Shown: piece by piece, positions 1 to 6,421 of the stretch | Layout of the letters: every line of letters begins with the position of its first letter | How positions within the stretch are numbered: position 1 is the first letter of the stretch | Source of the DNA: Alphaproteobacteria bacterium | Lineage (GTDB): Bacteria > Pseudomonadota > Alphaproteobacteria > Rickettsiales > RI-342 | Length of the DNA: 6,799 bases | Direction of reading: 5' to 3' | Assembly (NCBI GenBank): GCA_020851915.1 | Contig: JADZBT010000117.1 | Location: forward strand, 1-6,799 | Notes under the pieces: model-generated | Told to the model about the DNA's origin: nothing | Seen by the model: only the letters and a program-made list of their open reading frames with translations | Databases searched by the model: none | Position numbers and translations under genes: made by a program

Positions 1-1439
1 AGGTTACAGAACTGAAGTCCGAAGGATTGCGTAAAGAACTCAAGGTGGTGGTAAGCGCCGCCGACATGGCGAAAAAAGCGGCCGCGCGGCTACAGGAAGT
101 GGGCAAGCGCGCCAAGGTCCCCGGATTCCGTCCCGGCCATATCCCGCTGGATGTGCTCAAGCAGCGCTACGGCAAGTCCGTCGAGGCGGAGCTGACGGAA
201 AAGGTGGTCACCGAATGCAGCCATAAGGCTGTGGAAGAACAGAAGATCCGCCTCGCCATGCAGCCGAAGATCGAGAACATCGCGTATGAAGAGGGCAAGG
301 ATCTGTCGTTCACTATGACGCTGGACGTGTTCCCGGAGGTGAAGGACATTGATTTCGCGAAGATCTCGCTGGAGCGCGCGACGTTCGAGGTCGCCGACGC
401 CGATGTGAATGAAGGCATCGCCCGTATCGCGGAATACAACAAGATGCCGAAGAAGGTCGAAGCGGCGCGCAAGGCCCAGAAGGGCGATGTGGCGGTCATT
501 GATTTCAAGGGCAGCGTGGACGGGACCTATTTCCCCGGCGGCGAAGGCAAGGAATATCCGCTGGAGCTGGGCTCCAACTCCTTCATCCCCGGATTCGAAG
601 AGCAGGTCGAGGGCATGAAGCCGGGCGAGAGCCGTACCATCACGGTGACCTTCCCCAAGAATTACCAGAGCACGGATCTCGCAGGCAAGGAAGCCAAGTT
701 CGAGATCACGCTGCATGAGTTGCGCGAGTTGGTAACGCCTGAGGCCGACGACGAGTTCGCCAAGCGGCTGGGAATGCCGGGTATCGATGCGCTGAAGCAG
801 GCCGTGCGCGAGCAGATAGAGAAAGACTTCAACGCTCTGGTGCGCGACCGCCTGAAGAAGCAGCTGTTCGACGTGCTGGATGAAAAATGCGATTTCGCTA
901 CGCCGGCAGGCATGGTGGAGATGGAATTCAACACCATCTGGAGTCAGGCGGGCCATGGCCATGTGCATGACGAGCATTGCAACCACGACCACAGCCATGA
1001 CGAGGCCGTGGAGGAGCCGGACGAAGAGACCAAGGCGGAGTACCTGCGTCTTGCAGAGCGACGCGTGCGTCTGGGGCTGTTCCTCGCCGAGACCGGCAAC
1101 CGCAAGAAGATAAACATCACGCAGGACGATGTGCGCGAGGCGGTGCTCCGTCAGGCGCGCAACTATCCGGGGCAGGAACGTCAGGTGATCGATTTCTACC
1201 AGAAGAATCCGCGCTACATCGAAGAGCTGAAAGGCCCGATCATCGAGGATAAGGTGGTAGATTTCATCCTGAGTGAAGTGAAGTATCAGGACAAGAAGAC
1301 CACGCTGGAGGCGCTGCGTTCCGAATATAACGATGGCGCGGACGGCGATGCGCCGAAGGAGAAGAAGGCTTCCGGCAAGAAGGCTTCCGCCAAATCGGAG
1401 GAGAAGAAAGCCGCCCCGAAGAAAAAGAAAGCCAGCTAA
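1..1439 (+). CDS. tig: Trigger factor, ribosome-bound chaperone and FKBP-type peptidyl-prolyl isomerase (5' end cut by window)
   Basis: Cytosolic chaperone that docks at the ribosome exit tunnel and shields nascent chains. The reading frame is open from base 3 (VTELKSEGL...), so the true start lies just upstream. If the first two residues are MQ, as in E. coli, the ribosome-binding signature GFRPGHIP falls at residues 43-50, exactly where E. coli has GFRKGKVP. That implies about 480 residues and only about four bases missing. Domains in that numbering: ribosome-binding domain to about 125; FKBP-type isomerase domain about 160-250 (KGDVAVIDFKG onward); C-terminal substrate-cradling domain to about 440. 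Two oddities: a His-rich stretch at about 320-334 in the C-terminal domain, and a Lys/Ala/Ser-rich tail over the last 27 or so residues. The family usually has about 430-490 residues. No terminator follows and clpP starts 54 nt downstream, so cotranscription is likely. Family assignment is certain; the exact start is inferred. Confidence 0.97.
   Translation, partial: VTELKSEGLRKELKVVVSAADMAKKAAARLQEVGKRAKVPGFRPGHIPLDVLKQRYGKSVEAELTEKVVTECSHKAVEEQKIRLAMQPKIENIAYEEGKDLSFTMTLDVFPEVKDIDFAKISLERATFEVADADVNEGIARIAEYNKMPKKVEAARKAQKGDVAVIDFKGSVDGTYFPGGEGKEYPLELGSNSFIPGFEEQVEGMKPGESRTITVTFPKNYQSTDLAGKEAKFEITLHELRELVTPEADDEFAKRLGMPGIDALKQAVREQIEKDFNALVRDRLKKQLFDVLDEKCDFATPAGMVEMEFNTIWSQAGHGHVHDEHCNHDHSHDEAVEEPDEETKAEYLRLAERRVRLGLFLAETGNRKKINITQDDVREAVLRQARNYPGQERQVIDFYQKNPRYIEELKGPIIEDKVVDFILSEVKYQDKKTTLEALRSEYNDGADGDAPKEKKASGKKASAKSEEKKAAPKKKKAS
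954..998 (+). other. His-rich insert encoded within trigger factor
   Basis: Fifteen codons read HGHVHDEHCNHDHSH: seven histidines, one cysteine and several Asp/Asn. An acidic stretch (DEAVEEPDEE) follows, and the helix resumes with KAEYLRLAERRVRLG. By comparison with E. coli trigger factor, the segment falls in the loop between two long helices of the C-terminal domain, near the tip of an arm. The composition resembles metal-binding His-rich regions such as the tail of SlyD, another FKBP-type isomerase. Metal binding is inference; the composition is read directly. Confidence 0.85.
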
Positions 1440-1493
1440 GGCCGGACTATCGTTACGTAAACCGTATGAATCATAATAATAAGGGAAGCAGAC

Positions 1494-2162
1494 ATGAGTG
1501 ATGTGCGCGATAATCTCGTAGAGAATCTTTACGGCATGTTAGTGCCGATGGTGGTGGAGCAGACGAGCCGTGGAGAGCGTTCGTACGACATCTATTCCCG
1601 CCTGCTGAAAGAGCGCATCATCTTCGTCACCGGCGAGGTTGAGGATCATATGGCGTCGCTCATCGTGGCGCAGCTGCTGTTCCTCGAGGCCGAGAATCCC
1701 GACAAGGAGATCTCCATGTACATCAACTCGCCGGGCGGCGTGGTGACGTCGGGCCTCTCCATCTACGACACCATGCAGTATATCCGTCCGAAGGTGGCGA
1801 CGCTGTGCGTCGGCCAGGCGTGCAGCATGGGTTCGCTGCTGCTGACGGCGGGCGAACCGGGTATGCGTTACTCGCTGCCCAATTCGCGCATTATGATTCA
1901 CCAGCCGTCCGGCGGCTATCGCGGGCAGGCGACCGACATCGAGATCCACGCCAAGGAGATCCTCGAACTCAAGGCGCGCCTCAACGGCATCTACGTGAAA
2001 CATACCGGGCAGAAGCTCTCGACGGTGCAGGACAACATGGAGCGCGATAACTTCATGTCTGCCGAAGCGGCCAAGAAATTCGGCCTCATCGACGAGGTGC
2101 TCGAAAAACGGTCCGGTGGGACACAGGACGGCGATAAAAAAGATAAGAAGGGTAAGAAATAA
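1494..2162 (+). CDS. clpP: ATP-dependent Clp protease, proteolytic subunit ClpP (S14 serine peptidase)
   Basis: Forms the double-heptameric proteolytic chamber that degrades proteins unfolded by ClpX or ClpA. The 222-residue product carries the full catalytic triad: Ser111 in GQACSMGS, His136 in MIHQPSGG and Asp185 in ERDNF. These are the same numbers as in the E. coli precursor, which supports the ATG at 1494. AAGGGA at 1481-1486 lies 7 nt before the ATG. As in E. coli, 14 residues precede the conserved LVPMVVEQTSRGERSYDIYSRLL region, so a short propeptide is probably removed before Met15. The glycine-rich NSPGG segment is at residues 78-82. After the usual end near EVLEKR (206) there is a 16-residue hydrophilic tail, SGGTQDGDKKDKKGKK, that E. 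coli lacks. No strong promoter is visible in the 54-nt gap after tig, so readthrough is the simplest reading. clpX follows after 77 nt. Confidence 0.98.
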   Translation: MSDVRDNLVENLYGMLVPMVVEQTSRGERSYDIYSRLLKERIIFVTGEVEDHMASLIVAQLLFLEAENPDKEISMYINSPGGVVTSGLSIYDTMQYIRPKVATLCVGQACSMGSLLLTAGEPGMRYSLPNSRIMIHQPSGGYRGQATDIEIHAKEILELKARLNGIYVKHTGQKLSTVQDNMERDNFMSAEAAKKFGLIDEVLEKRSGGTQDGDKKDKKGKK

Positions 2163-2188
2163 CTTGAAACGCTAGATATGGCGTTAAG
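2163..2188 (+). repeat. Small imperfect inverted repeat right after the clpP stop
   Basis: CTTGAAACGC pairs with GCGTTAAG: arms AACGC (2168-2172) and GCGTT (2181-2185), plus CTT (2163-2165) with AAG (2186-2188), leaving a 2-nt bulge and an 8-nt loop. No T-run follows, so it is not a standard terminator. It could slow transcription, protect the clpP 3' end or be chance. It overlaps where a clpX promoter would be bound. Confidence 0.4.
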
Positions 2189-2202
2189 AGTGCTAGTATA
2201 AT
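2174..2202 (+). promoter_or_regulatory. Candidate housekeeping promoter for clpX
   Basis: A perfect TATAAT lies at 2197-2202, 37 bases before the clpX ATG. The region 17 bp upstream (2174-2179, AGATAT) is a poor -35 match, and there is no TGn extension. CTTGAAA at 2163-2169 is a perfect heat-shock-type -35 but has no fitting -10 at the right distance. An independent clpX promoter would fit the 77-nt gap. The -10 is clear; the rest is inferred. Confidence 0.45.
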
Positions 2203-2239
2203 TTACCCTGAATCGTCCAGAATATGTAAGGGATCTGCC

Positions 2240-3520
2240 ATGGCAAAAACCGAGGACCGCGACGGAAAAACGACCCTGTATTGCTCGTTTTGCGGCAAAA
2301 GCCAGCATGAAGTGAAGAAGCTCATCGCCGGCCCGACCGTGTTCATCTGCGATGAATGCGTCGAGCTCTGCATGGACATCATCCGCGAGGAGAGCAAGGG
2401 CGGTCTTGCGCGCACCGGTGAAGTGCCGAAGCCGCAGGAGATCCACGACTTCCTCGACAAGTACGTCATTGGCCAGACTTCGGCGAAGCGCGTGCTGGCG
2501 GTGGCGGTGCATAACCACTACAAGCGTCTGGCGCACAGCGAGGCGGGCGGTGAACTGGAACTGGCCAAGTCGAACATCCTCGTCATCGGCCCCACGGGTT
2601 GCGGTAAGACGCTACTCGCGCAGACGCTGGCGCGCATCCTCGACGTCCCGTTCACCATGGCCGACGCCACCACGCTGACCGAAGCCGGTTACGTGGGCGA
2701 GGACGTGGAGAACATCATCCTGCGACTGCTTCAGGCCGCCGATTATAACGTCGAGCGCGCGCAGAGCGGTATCGTGTACATCGACGAGGTGGACAAGATC
2801 TCGCGTAAATCCGACAATCCCTCCATCACCCGCGACGTATCGGGCGAGGGCGTGCAGCAGGCGCTGCTGAAGATCATGGAAGGCACGGTGGCCTCCGTTC
2901 CGCCGCAGGGCGGCCGCAAACATCCGCAGCAGGAATTCCTGCAGGTGGATACCTCGAACATCCTCTTCATTTGCGGCGGTGCGTTCGTGGGGCTTGAGAA
3001 GATCATTGCCGCGCGCGGCAAGGGTTCCGCGATCGGCTTCGGCGCTGACGTGCGCGGCGAGGAAGTGCGCCGCACCGGCGAAGTGCTGAAGGAAGTTGAG
3101 CCGGAAGACTTGCTGAAATTCGGTCTTATCCCTGAGTTCGTAGGCCGTCTGCCGATCATCGCGACGCTCACCGACCTTGACGAGGCCGCGCTGATCCAGA
3201 TCCTTACCGAACCTGCCAACGCCATGGTGAAGCAGTACCAGAAGCTGTTCGAGATGGAAGGCGTCAAGCTCACCTTCACGGATGAGGCGCTGCATGCCAT
3301 CGCCGACAAGGCCATCGAACGCAAGACCGGTGCGCGCGGCCTTCGCGCCATCATGGAAGAGCTGCTGCTCGACCTGATGTTCGAAGTGCCGAGCATGGCG
3401 GACGTGCAGGAAGTCATTATCGGTGACAAGACTGTCTCCGAGAAGGCAGAGCCCGTGCTGGTGCGTGGCGAGCGTCCTGCCAAGAAGGCCTCCGGCGGCG
3501 GATCGAAGAGCGCCAGTTAG
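2240..3520 (+). CDS. clpX: Clp protease ATP-binding subunit ClpX (AAA+ unfoldase)
   Basis: Hexameric unfoldase that recognises substrates, unfolds them with ATP and threads them into ClpP. All family elements are visible in the 426 residues: zinc-binding N domain with Cys15, Cys18, Cys37 and Cys40; Walker A GPTGCGKT at 117-124 (Lys123); pore loop GYVGED at 150-155; Walker B IVYIDEVDK at 178-186 (Asp182, Glu183); RKH loop at 226-228; the ClpP-docking IGF loop at 265-267; the Arg finger in EFVGRLP (Arg303); and sensor 2 GARGLR (Arg369). The Cys in Walker A (Ser in E. coli) is seen in other alphaproteobacterial ClpX. AAGGGA at 2228-2233, 6 nt before the ATG, supports the start. The C-terminus ends in a short KKASGGGSKSAS tail. 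The IGF loop shows that it can pair with the ClpP encoded just upstream. Confidence 0.98.
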   Translation: MAKTEDRDGKTTLYCSFCGKSQHEVKKLIAGPTVFICDECVELCMDIIREESKGGLARTGEVPKPQEIHDFLDKYVIGQTSAKRVLAVAVHNHYKRLAHSEAGGELELAKSNILVIGPTGCGKTLLAQTLARILDVPFTMADATTLTEAGYVGEDVENIILRLLQAADYNVERAQSGIVYIDEVDKISRKSDNPSITRDVSGEGVQQALLKIMEGTVASVPPQGGRKHPQQEFLQVDTSNILFICGGAFVGLEKIIAARGKGSAIGFGADVRGEEVRRTGEVLKEVEPEDLLKFGLIPEFVGRLPIIATLTDLDEAALIQILTEPANAMVKQYQKLFEMEGVKLTFTDEALHAIADKAIERKTGARGLRAIMEELLLDLMFEVPSMADVQEVIIGDKTVSEKAEPVLVRGERPAKKASGGGSKSAS

Positions 3521-3626
3521 TCGTCCCTTACTGCGCCGCAGGGGGAGGGGCTATCCGGACGGCGACCACAGTGATGTCTGGCCATGAGCGGTCAAGCGGA
3601 AAATCGCCTTTTTCTGCGCTGCTGCC

Positions 3627-3657
3627 CTTGTAATGGGCCGTGAGTTACCTATATACT
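3627..3657 (+). promoter_or_regulatory. Candidate heat-shock (RpoH-type) promoter of lon
   Basis: CTTGTAA (3627-3633) and CCTATAT (3648-3654) are separated by 14 nt. This fits the alphaproteobacterial heat-shock pattern I recall (CTTG, then CYTATNT at RpoH spacing). The same stretch can also be read as a sigma70 site: TTGTAA (3628-3633), 18 nt, TATACT (3652-3657, 5 of 6). Transcription would begin near 3664, giving a leader of about 55 nt. lon is a heat-shock gene in many Proteobacteria, which fits. Overlapping use by both sigma factors is possible. Confidence 0.55.
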
Positions 3658-3696
3658 GAGCAAGCCGAAACCGTCCGTCCGGGCGGATCAACCGTT

Positions 3697-3718
3697 GAGA
3701 GATTTCCGAGAGATTTCC
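3697..3718 (+). repeat. Perfect 11-bp tandem duplication abutting the lon start codon
   Basis: GAGAGATTTCC occurs twice without a gap (3697-3707 and 3708-3718), and the second copy ends directly before the lon ATG. Each copy has a purine-rich GAGAG that can serve as a weak ribosome binding site. Only the second (3708-3713, 5 nt from the ATG) is well placed. Confidence 0.9.
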
Positions 3719-6124
3719 ATGAACGCTACCGCTCCTTCCCAGACCATCTATCCTATCCTCCCGCTGCGCGATATCGTGGTGTTTCCCAGCATGATCGTGC
3801 CGCTGTTCGTCGGACGCGAGCGTTCGGTGAAGGCGCTGGAAGAGGTCGTGAAGCACAATCGCAAGATACTGCTTATCGCGCAGAAGGATGCCGGGCATGA
3901 CGACCCGCGCGCCTCGGACATCTATCGCGTGGGTACGCTGGCCAGCATCCTGCAACTGCTGAAGCTGCCCGACGGCACGGTGAAGGTGCTGGTGGAGGGC
4001 GAGAAACGCGCCCGTGTGGTGGAGATGGTCGAGAACCCGAATTTCCTCGAAGCGCAGGCGGAAGTGCTGCATGATGAGGTGGCCAACCCGCAGGAGGCCG
4101 AGGCACTGGCGCGCGCGCTGGTCGGACAGTTCGAACAGTACATCAAACTGAATAAGAAGATTCCGCCGGAGATTCTCGGTTCGCTGGGCCAGATCACTGA
4201 CATCAGCCGTCTGAGCGATACGGTCGCCTCGCATATGACGCTGAAGATCTCCGATAAGCAGGAGATACTGGAGGTCATCGAAGTGGGCGAGCGACTGGAG
4301 CGCGTCTATGGCCAGATGGAAGGCGAGATCAGCGTGCTCAACACCGAGAAGCGCATCCGCTCGCGCGTCAAGCGCCAGATGGAAAAGACCCAGCGCGAAT
4401 ACTATCTCAACGAGCAGATGAAGGCTATCCAGCGCGAACTCGGCGAAAGCGAGGACGGCAAGAACGAGATCGGCGAACTCGAAGAGCGCATCAAGAACAC
4501 CAAACTCAGCAAAGAGGCCAAGGAGAAGGTCGACGCCGAGGTCAAGAAACTGAAGAACATGAGCCCGATGTCGGCGGAAGCCACCGTGGTGCGTAACTAT
4601 CTCGACTGGGTGCTGGGCCTGCCGTGGAAGAAATTCTCCAAGACGAAAAAGGACATCGCCTTCGCCGAGAAGGTGCTCAACAAAGATCATTACGGACTCA
4701 AGAAGGTGAAGGAGCGTATCCTTGAACACCTCGCCGTGCAGCTTCGCACCAAGCAGATGAAGGGGCCGATCCTGTGCCTCGTGGGGCCTCCGGGCGTGGG
4801 CAAGACGTCGCTGGCGCGCTCCATCGCGGAGGCCACGGGCCGTAAATATGTGCGCGTGTCGCTGGGCGGCGTGCGTGATGAGGCCGAGATACGCGGCCAT
4901 CGCCGCACCTATATCGGCTCGATGCCGGGCAAGATTATCCAGTCGATGAAAAAGGCAGGCACTTCGAACCCGCTGTTCCTGCTCGACGAGATCGACAAGA
5001 TGGGCCACGACTTCCGTGGCGATCCTGCGTCCGCGCTGCTTGAGGTGCTGGATCCGGAACAGAACGTGAATTTCAGCGATCACTACCTTGAAGTGGATTA
5101 TGATCTCTCGAGCGTGATGTTCATCACCACCGCGAACTCGATGAACATGCCGCGCCCGCTGCTCGACCGTATGGAGATCATCCGTCTTTCCGGCTACACG
5201 GAGGACGAGAAGGTCGCCATCGCGCGCGAGCATCTCATCGACAAGGAGATGAAGGATCACGGGCTGAAGAAGAACGAACTCGCCATCTCCGATGCCGCGC
5301 TGCGCGATCTCATCCGCTACTACACCAAGGAAGCGGGCGTGCGTAATCTCGAGCGCGAGATCGCTAATATCTGCCGCAAGTCGGTGAAGGAGATACTCCG
5401 CAAAAAGTCCGAGCGCCGCATCACTGTCACGCCGAAGAACCTCGAAAAATTCGCGGGCGTGAAGAAATATATGTACGGCCTCGCAGAGAAGGAGAGCCGC
5501 GTGGGCGTCACCACCGGCCTTGCCTACACCGATTTCGGCGGCGACCTGTTGCAGATCGAAGCGGTCACCATTCCCGGCAAAGGCCGCATGACCATCACCG
5601 GACGTCTGGGCGAAGTGATGCAGGAATCCATTCAGGCGGCGTCGAGCTATGTGCGCTCGCGCTGCCTCGATTTCGGTATCATCCCGCCGGATTACCAGAA
5701 CAAGGACATCCACGTGCACGTGCCGGAAGGCGCGGGTCCGAAAGACGGCCCGTCCGCAGGTGCTGCGATGGTGACCACCATCGTGTCGGTGCTTTCGGGT
5801 GTTCCGGTGAAGAAGACCGTGGCGATGACCGGCGAGATCTCCCTGCGCGGCAACGTCATGGCGATCGGCGGCCTGAAGGAGAAGTTGCTTGCGGCATTGC
5901 GCGGCGGCATCGAGACCGTCATCATTCCGGAAGAGAATGTGAAGGATCTGAAAGAGATCCCTGACAACGTGAAACGCGGGCTCGAGATCATCCCGGTATC
6001 GACGGTGGACGAGGTGCTGAAGATCGCACTCACCGAGCCGCTCACACCGCGCGAATGGACCCCGCCCGCGACACCTGTTGCGAGCGTCGATGACGATGCG
6101 TCGGAAGATCGCATCACGCACTGA
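3719..6124 (+). CDS. lon: ATP-dependent Lon protease (LonA, S16 Ser-Lys peptidase)
   Basis: Homo-oligomeric cytosolic AAA+ protease that degrades misfolded and short-lived regulatory proteins. From the ATG at 3719 the product has 801 residues, and the key residues sit at E. coli numbers: Walker A GPPGVGKT 356-363 (Lys362), Walker B Asp423-Glu424, Arg finger Arg484, sensor 2 Arg542, and the catalytic dyad Ser679 (KDGPSAG) with Lys722. This match argues strongly for this ATG over an in-frame TTG at 3695. Order: N-terminal substrate-binding domain (IYPILPLRDIVVFP near the start), a charged helical stretch of about 190-290 including QREYYLNEQMKAIQRELGE, the AAA+ module, then the protease domain from about 590. 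E. coli Lon has 784 residues; the extra length is mostly a Pro-rich then acidic tail after about residue 770. The ribosome binding site is weak and duplicated. A candidate heat-shock promoter lies upstream and a strong terminator downstream. Confidence 0.98.
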   Translation: MNATAPSQTIYPILPLRDIVVFPSMIVPLFVGRERSVKALEEVVKHNRKILLIAQKDAGHDDPRASDIYRVGTLASILQLLKLPDGTVKVLVEGEKRARVVEMVENPNFLEAQAEVLHDEVANPQEAEALARALVGQFEQYIKLNKKIPPEILGSLGQITDISRLSDTVASHMTLKISDKQEILEVIEVGERLERVYGQMEGEISVLNTEKRIRSRVKRQMEKTQREYYLNEQMKAIQRELGESEDGKNEIGELEERIKNTKLSKEAKEKVDAEVKKLKNMSPMSAEATVVRNYLDWVLGLPWKKFSKTKKDIAFAEKVLNKDHYGLKKVKERILEHLAVQLRTKQMKGPILCLVGPPGVGKTSLARSIAEATGRKYVRVSLGGVRDEAEIRGHRRTYIGSMPGKIIQSMKKAGTSNPLFLLDEIDKMGHDFRGDPASALLEVLDPEQNVNFSDHYLEVDYDLSSVMFITTANSMNMPRPLLDRMEIIRLSGYTEDEKVAIAREHLIDKEMKDHGLKKNELAISDAALRDLIRYYTKEAGVRNLEREIANICRKSVKEILRKKSERRITVTPKNLEKFAGVKKYMYGLAEKESRVGVTTGLAYTDFGGDLLQIEAVTIPGKGRMTITGRLGEVMQESIQAASSYVRSRCLDFGIIPPDYQNKDIHVHVPEGAGPKDGPSAGAAMVTTIVSVLSGVPVKKTVAMTGEISLRGNVMAIGGLKEKLLAALRGGIETVIIPEENVKDLKEIPDNVKRGLEIIPVSTVDEVLKIALTEPLTPREWTPPATPVASVDDDASEDRITH

Positions 6125-6152
6125 AGTTTTTTCTGATATTTTTTTCTGTTGG

Positions 6153-6189
6153 CTGGCCGCCCGTACTTGTACGGGCGGCCAGTGTTTTT
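6153..6189 (+). terminator. Strong Rho-independent terminator after lon
   Basis: CTGGCCGCCCGTAC (6153-6166) and its exact complement GTACGGGCGGCCAG (6169-6182) form a 14-bp perfect stem; the innermost pair would open, leaving a CTTG loop. A run of five T follows at 6185-6189 after TG. It lies 28 nt beyond the lon stop. Upstream T-rich DNA gives the reverse strand only a broken U-tract after the hairpin, so it may act partly in both directions. Confidence 0.93.
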
Positions 6190-6259
6190 GCGGCTGTGCG
6201 TATTTTTTATAACGCGCTGTTTTTTACAGAATTTGATGATGCGAAAAGAAAATTCTCTG

Positions 6260-6282
6260 CGCGCGATTCTCTCGATCGCGCG
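6260..6282. repeat. 8-bp inverted repeat in the lon-hup gap
   Basis: CGCGCGAT (6260-6267) and ATCGCGCG (6275-6282) flank a 7-nt spacer, TCTCTCG. A competing pair, CGATTC (6264-6269) with GAATCG (6282-6287), overlaps it, and ATTCTCT is directly repeated at 6252-6258 and 6266-6272. No T-run follows, so it is not a terminator. It could be an operator or an RNA hairpin. Confidence 0.6.
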
Positions 6283-6300
6283 AATCGATTTGCTCTGAAC

Positions 6301-6324
6301 ACGGCAGAATAAAGCCGTTTTTTT
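6301..6324 (+). terminator. Second, weaker terminator-like hairpin upstream of hup
   Basis: ACGGC (6301-6305) pairs with GCCGT (6314-6318) across an 8-nt A-rich loop, and seven T run from 6318 to 6324. The stem is short (5 bp), so termination would be partial. It could back up the lon terminator, end a small transcript from 6190-6300, or attenuate hup if hup is transcribed from further upstream. Confidence 0.5.
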
Positions 6325-6346
6325 GCATTCGCATTTATTTATTCGC

Positions 6347-6375
6347 TTGATTTGGAAAAAAAGCGGGAATAAGCT
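6347..6375 (+). promoter_or_regulatory. Weak candidate promoter for hup
   Basis: TTGATT (6347-6352, four of six to TTGACA) lies 17 nt from TAAGCT (6370-6375, three of six to TATAAT), with an A-tract between them. hup needs its own promoter because a strong terminator closes lon, but no site in the gap is a good match. This is the least bad choice I could find. Confidence 0.25.
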
Positions 6376-6398
6376 CCGCCTACTGTTTTCTTGGATTA

Positions 6399-6421
6399 AC
6401 AACCAAAAAGAAGGGGGTTGT
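6399..6421 (+). promoter_or_regulatory. Hairpin carrying the hup ribosome binding site
   Basis: ACAACC (6399-6404) is exactly complementary to GGTTGT (6416-6421), with an 11-base A/G loop. The Shine-Dalgarno sequence AAGGGGG (6411-6417) starts in the loop and ends in the 3' arm, and the GTG start follows 3 nt after the stem. The strong site at the right distance (7 nt) decides the GTG start. Whether the hairpin forms and controls translation is inference. Confidence 0.55.

Noticed and set aside
27..29. TTG as the start of trigger factor
   Set aside because: The frame is open upstream to base 3 with family-like residues, and an MQ start just outside the window places GFRPG at the E. coli position.
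90..998. A 302-codon open frame on the - strand inside tig
   Set aside because: Same antisense artefact of codon bias; no domain, and trigger factor is clearly encoded on the + strand.
2163..2169. CTTGAAA as a heat-shock promoter of clpX
   Set aside because: The -35 match is perfect, but nothing like CYTATNT or CCCCAT follows at the required distance.
3521..3626. A terminator after clpX
   Set aside because: Only a 4-bp stem (CTGC/GCAG at 3531-3541) without a T-run, and a 3-bp stem before TTTTT near 3609-3613; neither is convincing, so readthrough from clpX into lon remains possible.
3695..3697. In-frame TTG as an earlier start of lon
   Set aside because: Starting at ATG 3719 puts Walker A, Ser679 and Lys722 at E. 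coli numbers; the eight extra residues are non-family sequence read from the tandem repeat.
6095..6115. GATGCG/CGCATC inverted repeat at the 3' end of lon as a terminator
   Set aside because: It lies inside the coding sequence and the nearest T-run starts 12 nt later; the hairpin at 6153-6182 is far stronger.
3551..6121. An 856-codon open frame on the - strand covering all of lon
   Set aside because: Its product is a His/Arg/Leu/Asp-rich string without a recognisable domain, the typical result of reading a GC-rich gene backwards, while the + strand encodes a full Lon with every catalytic residue.
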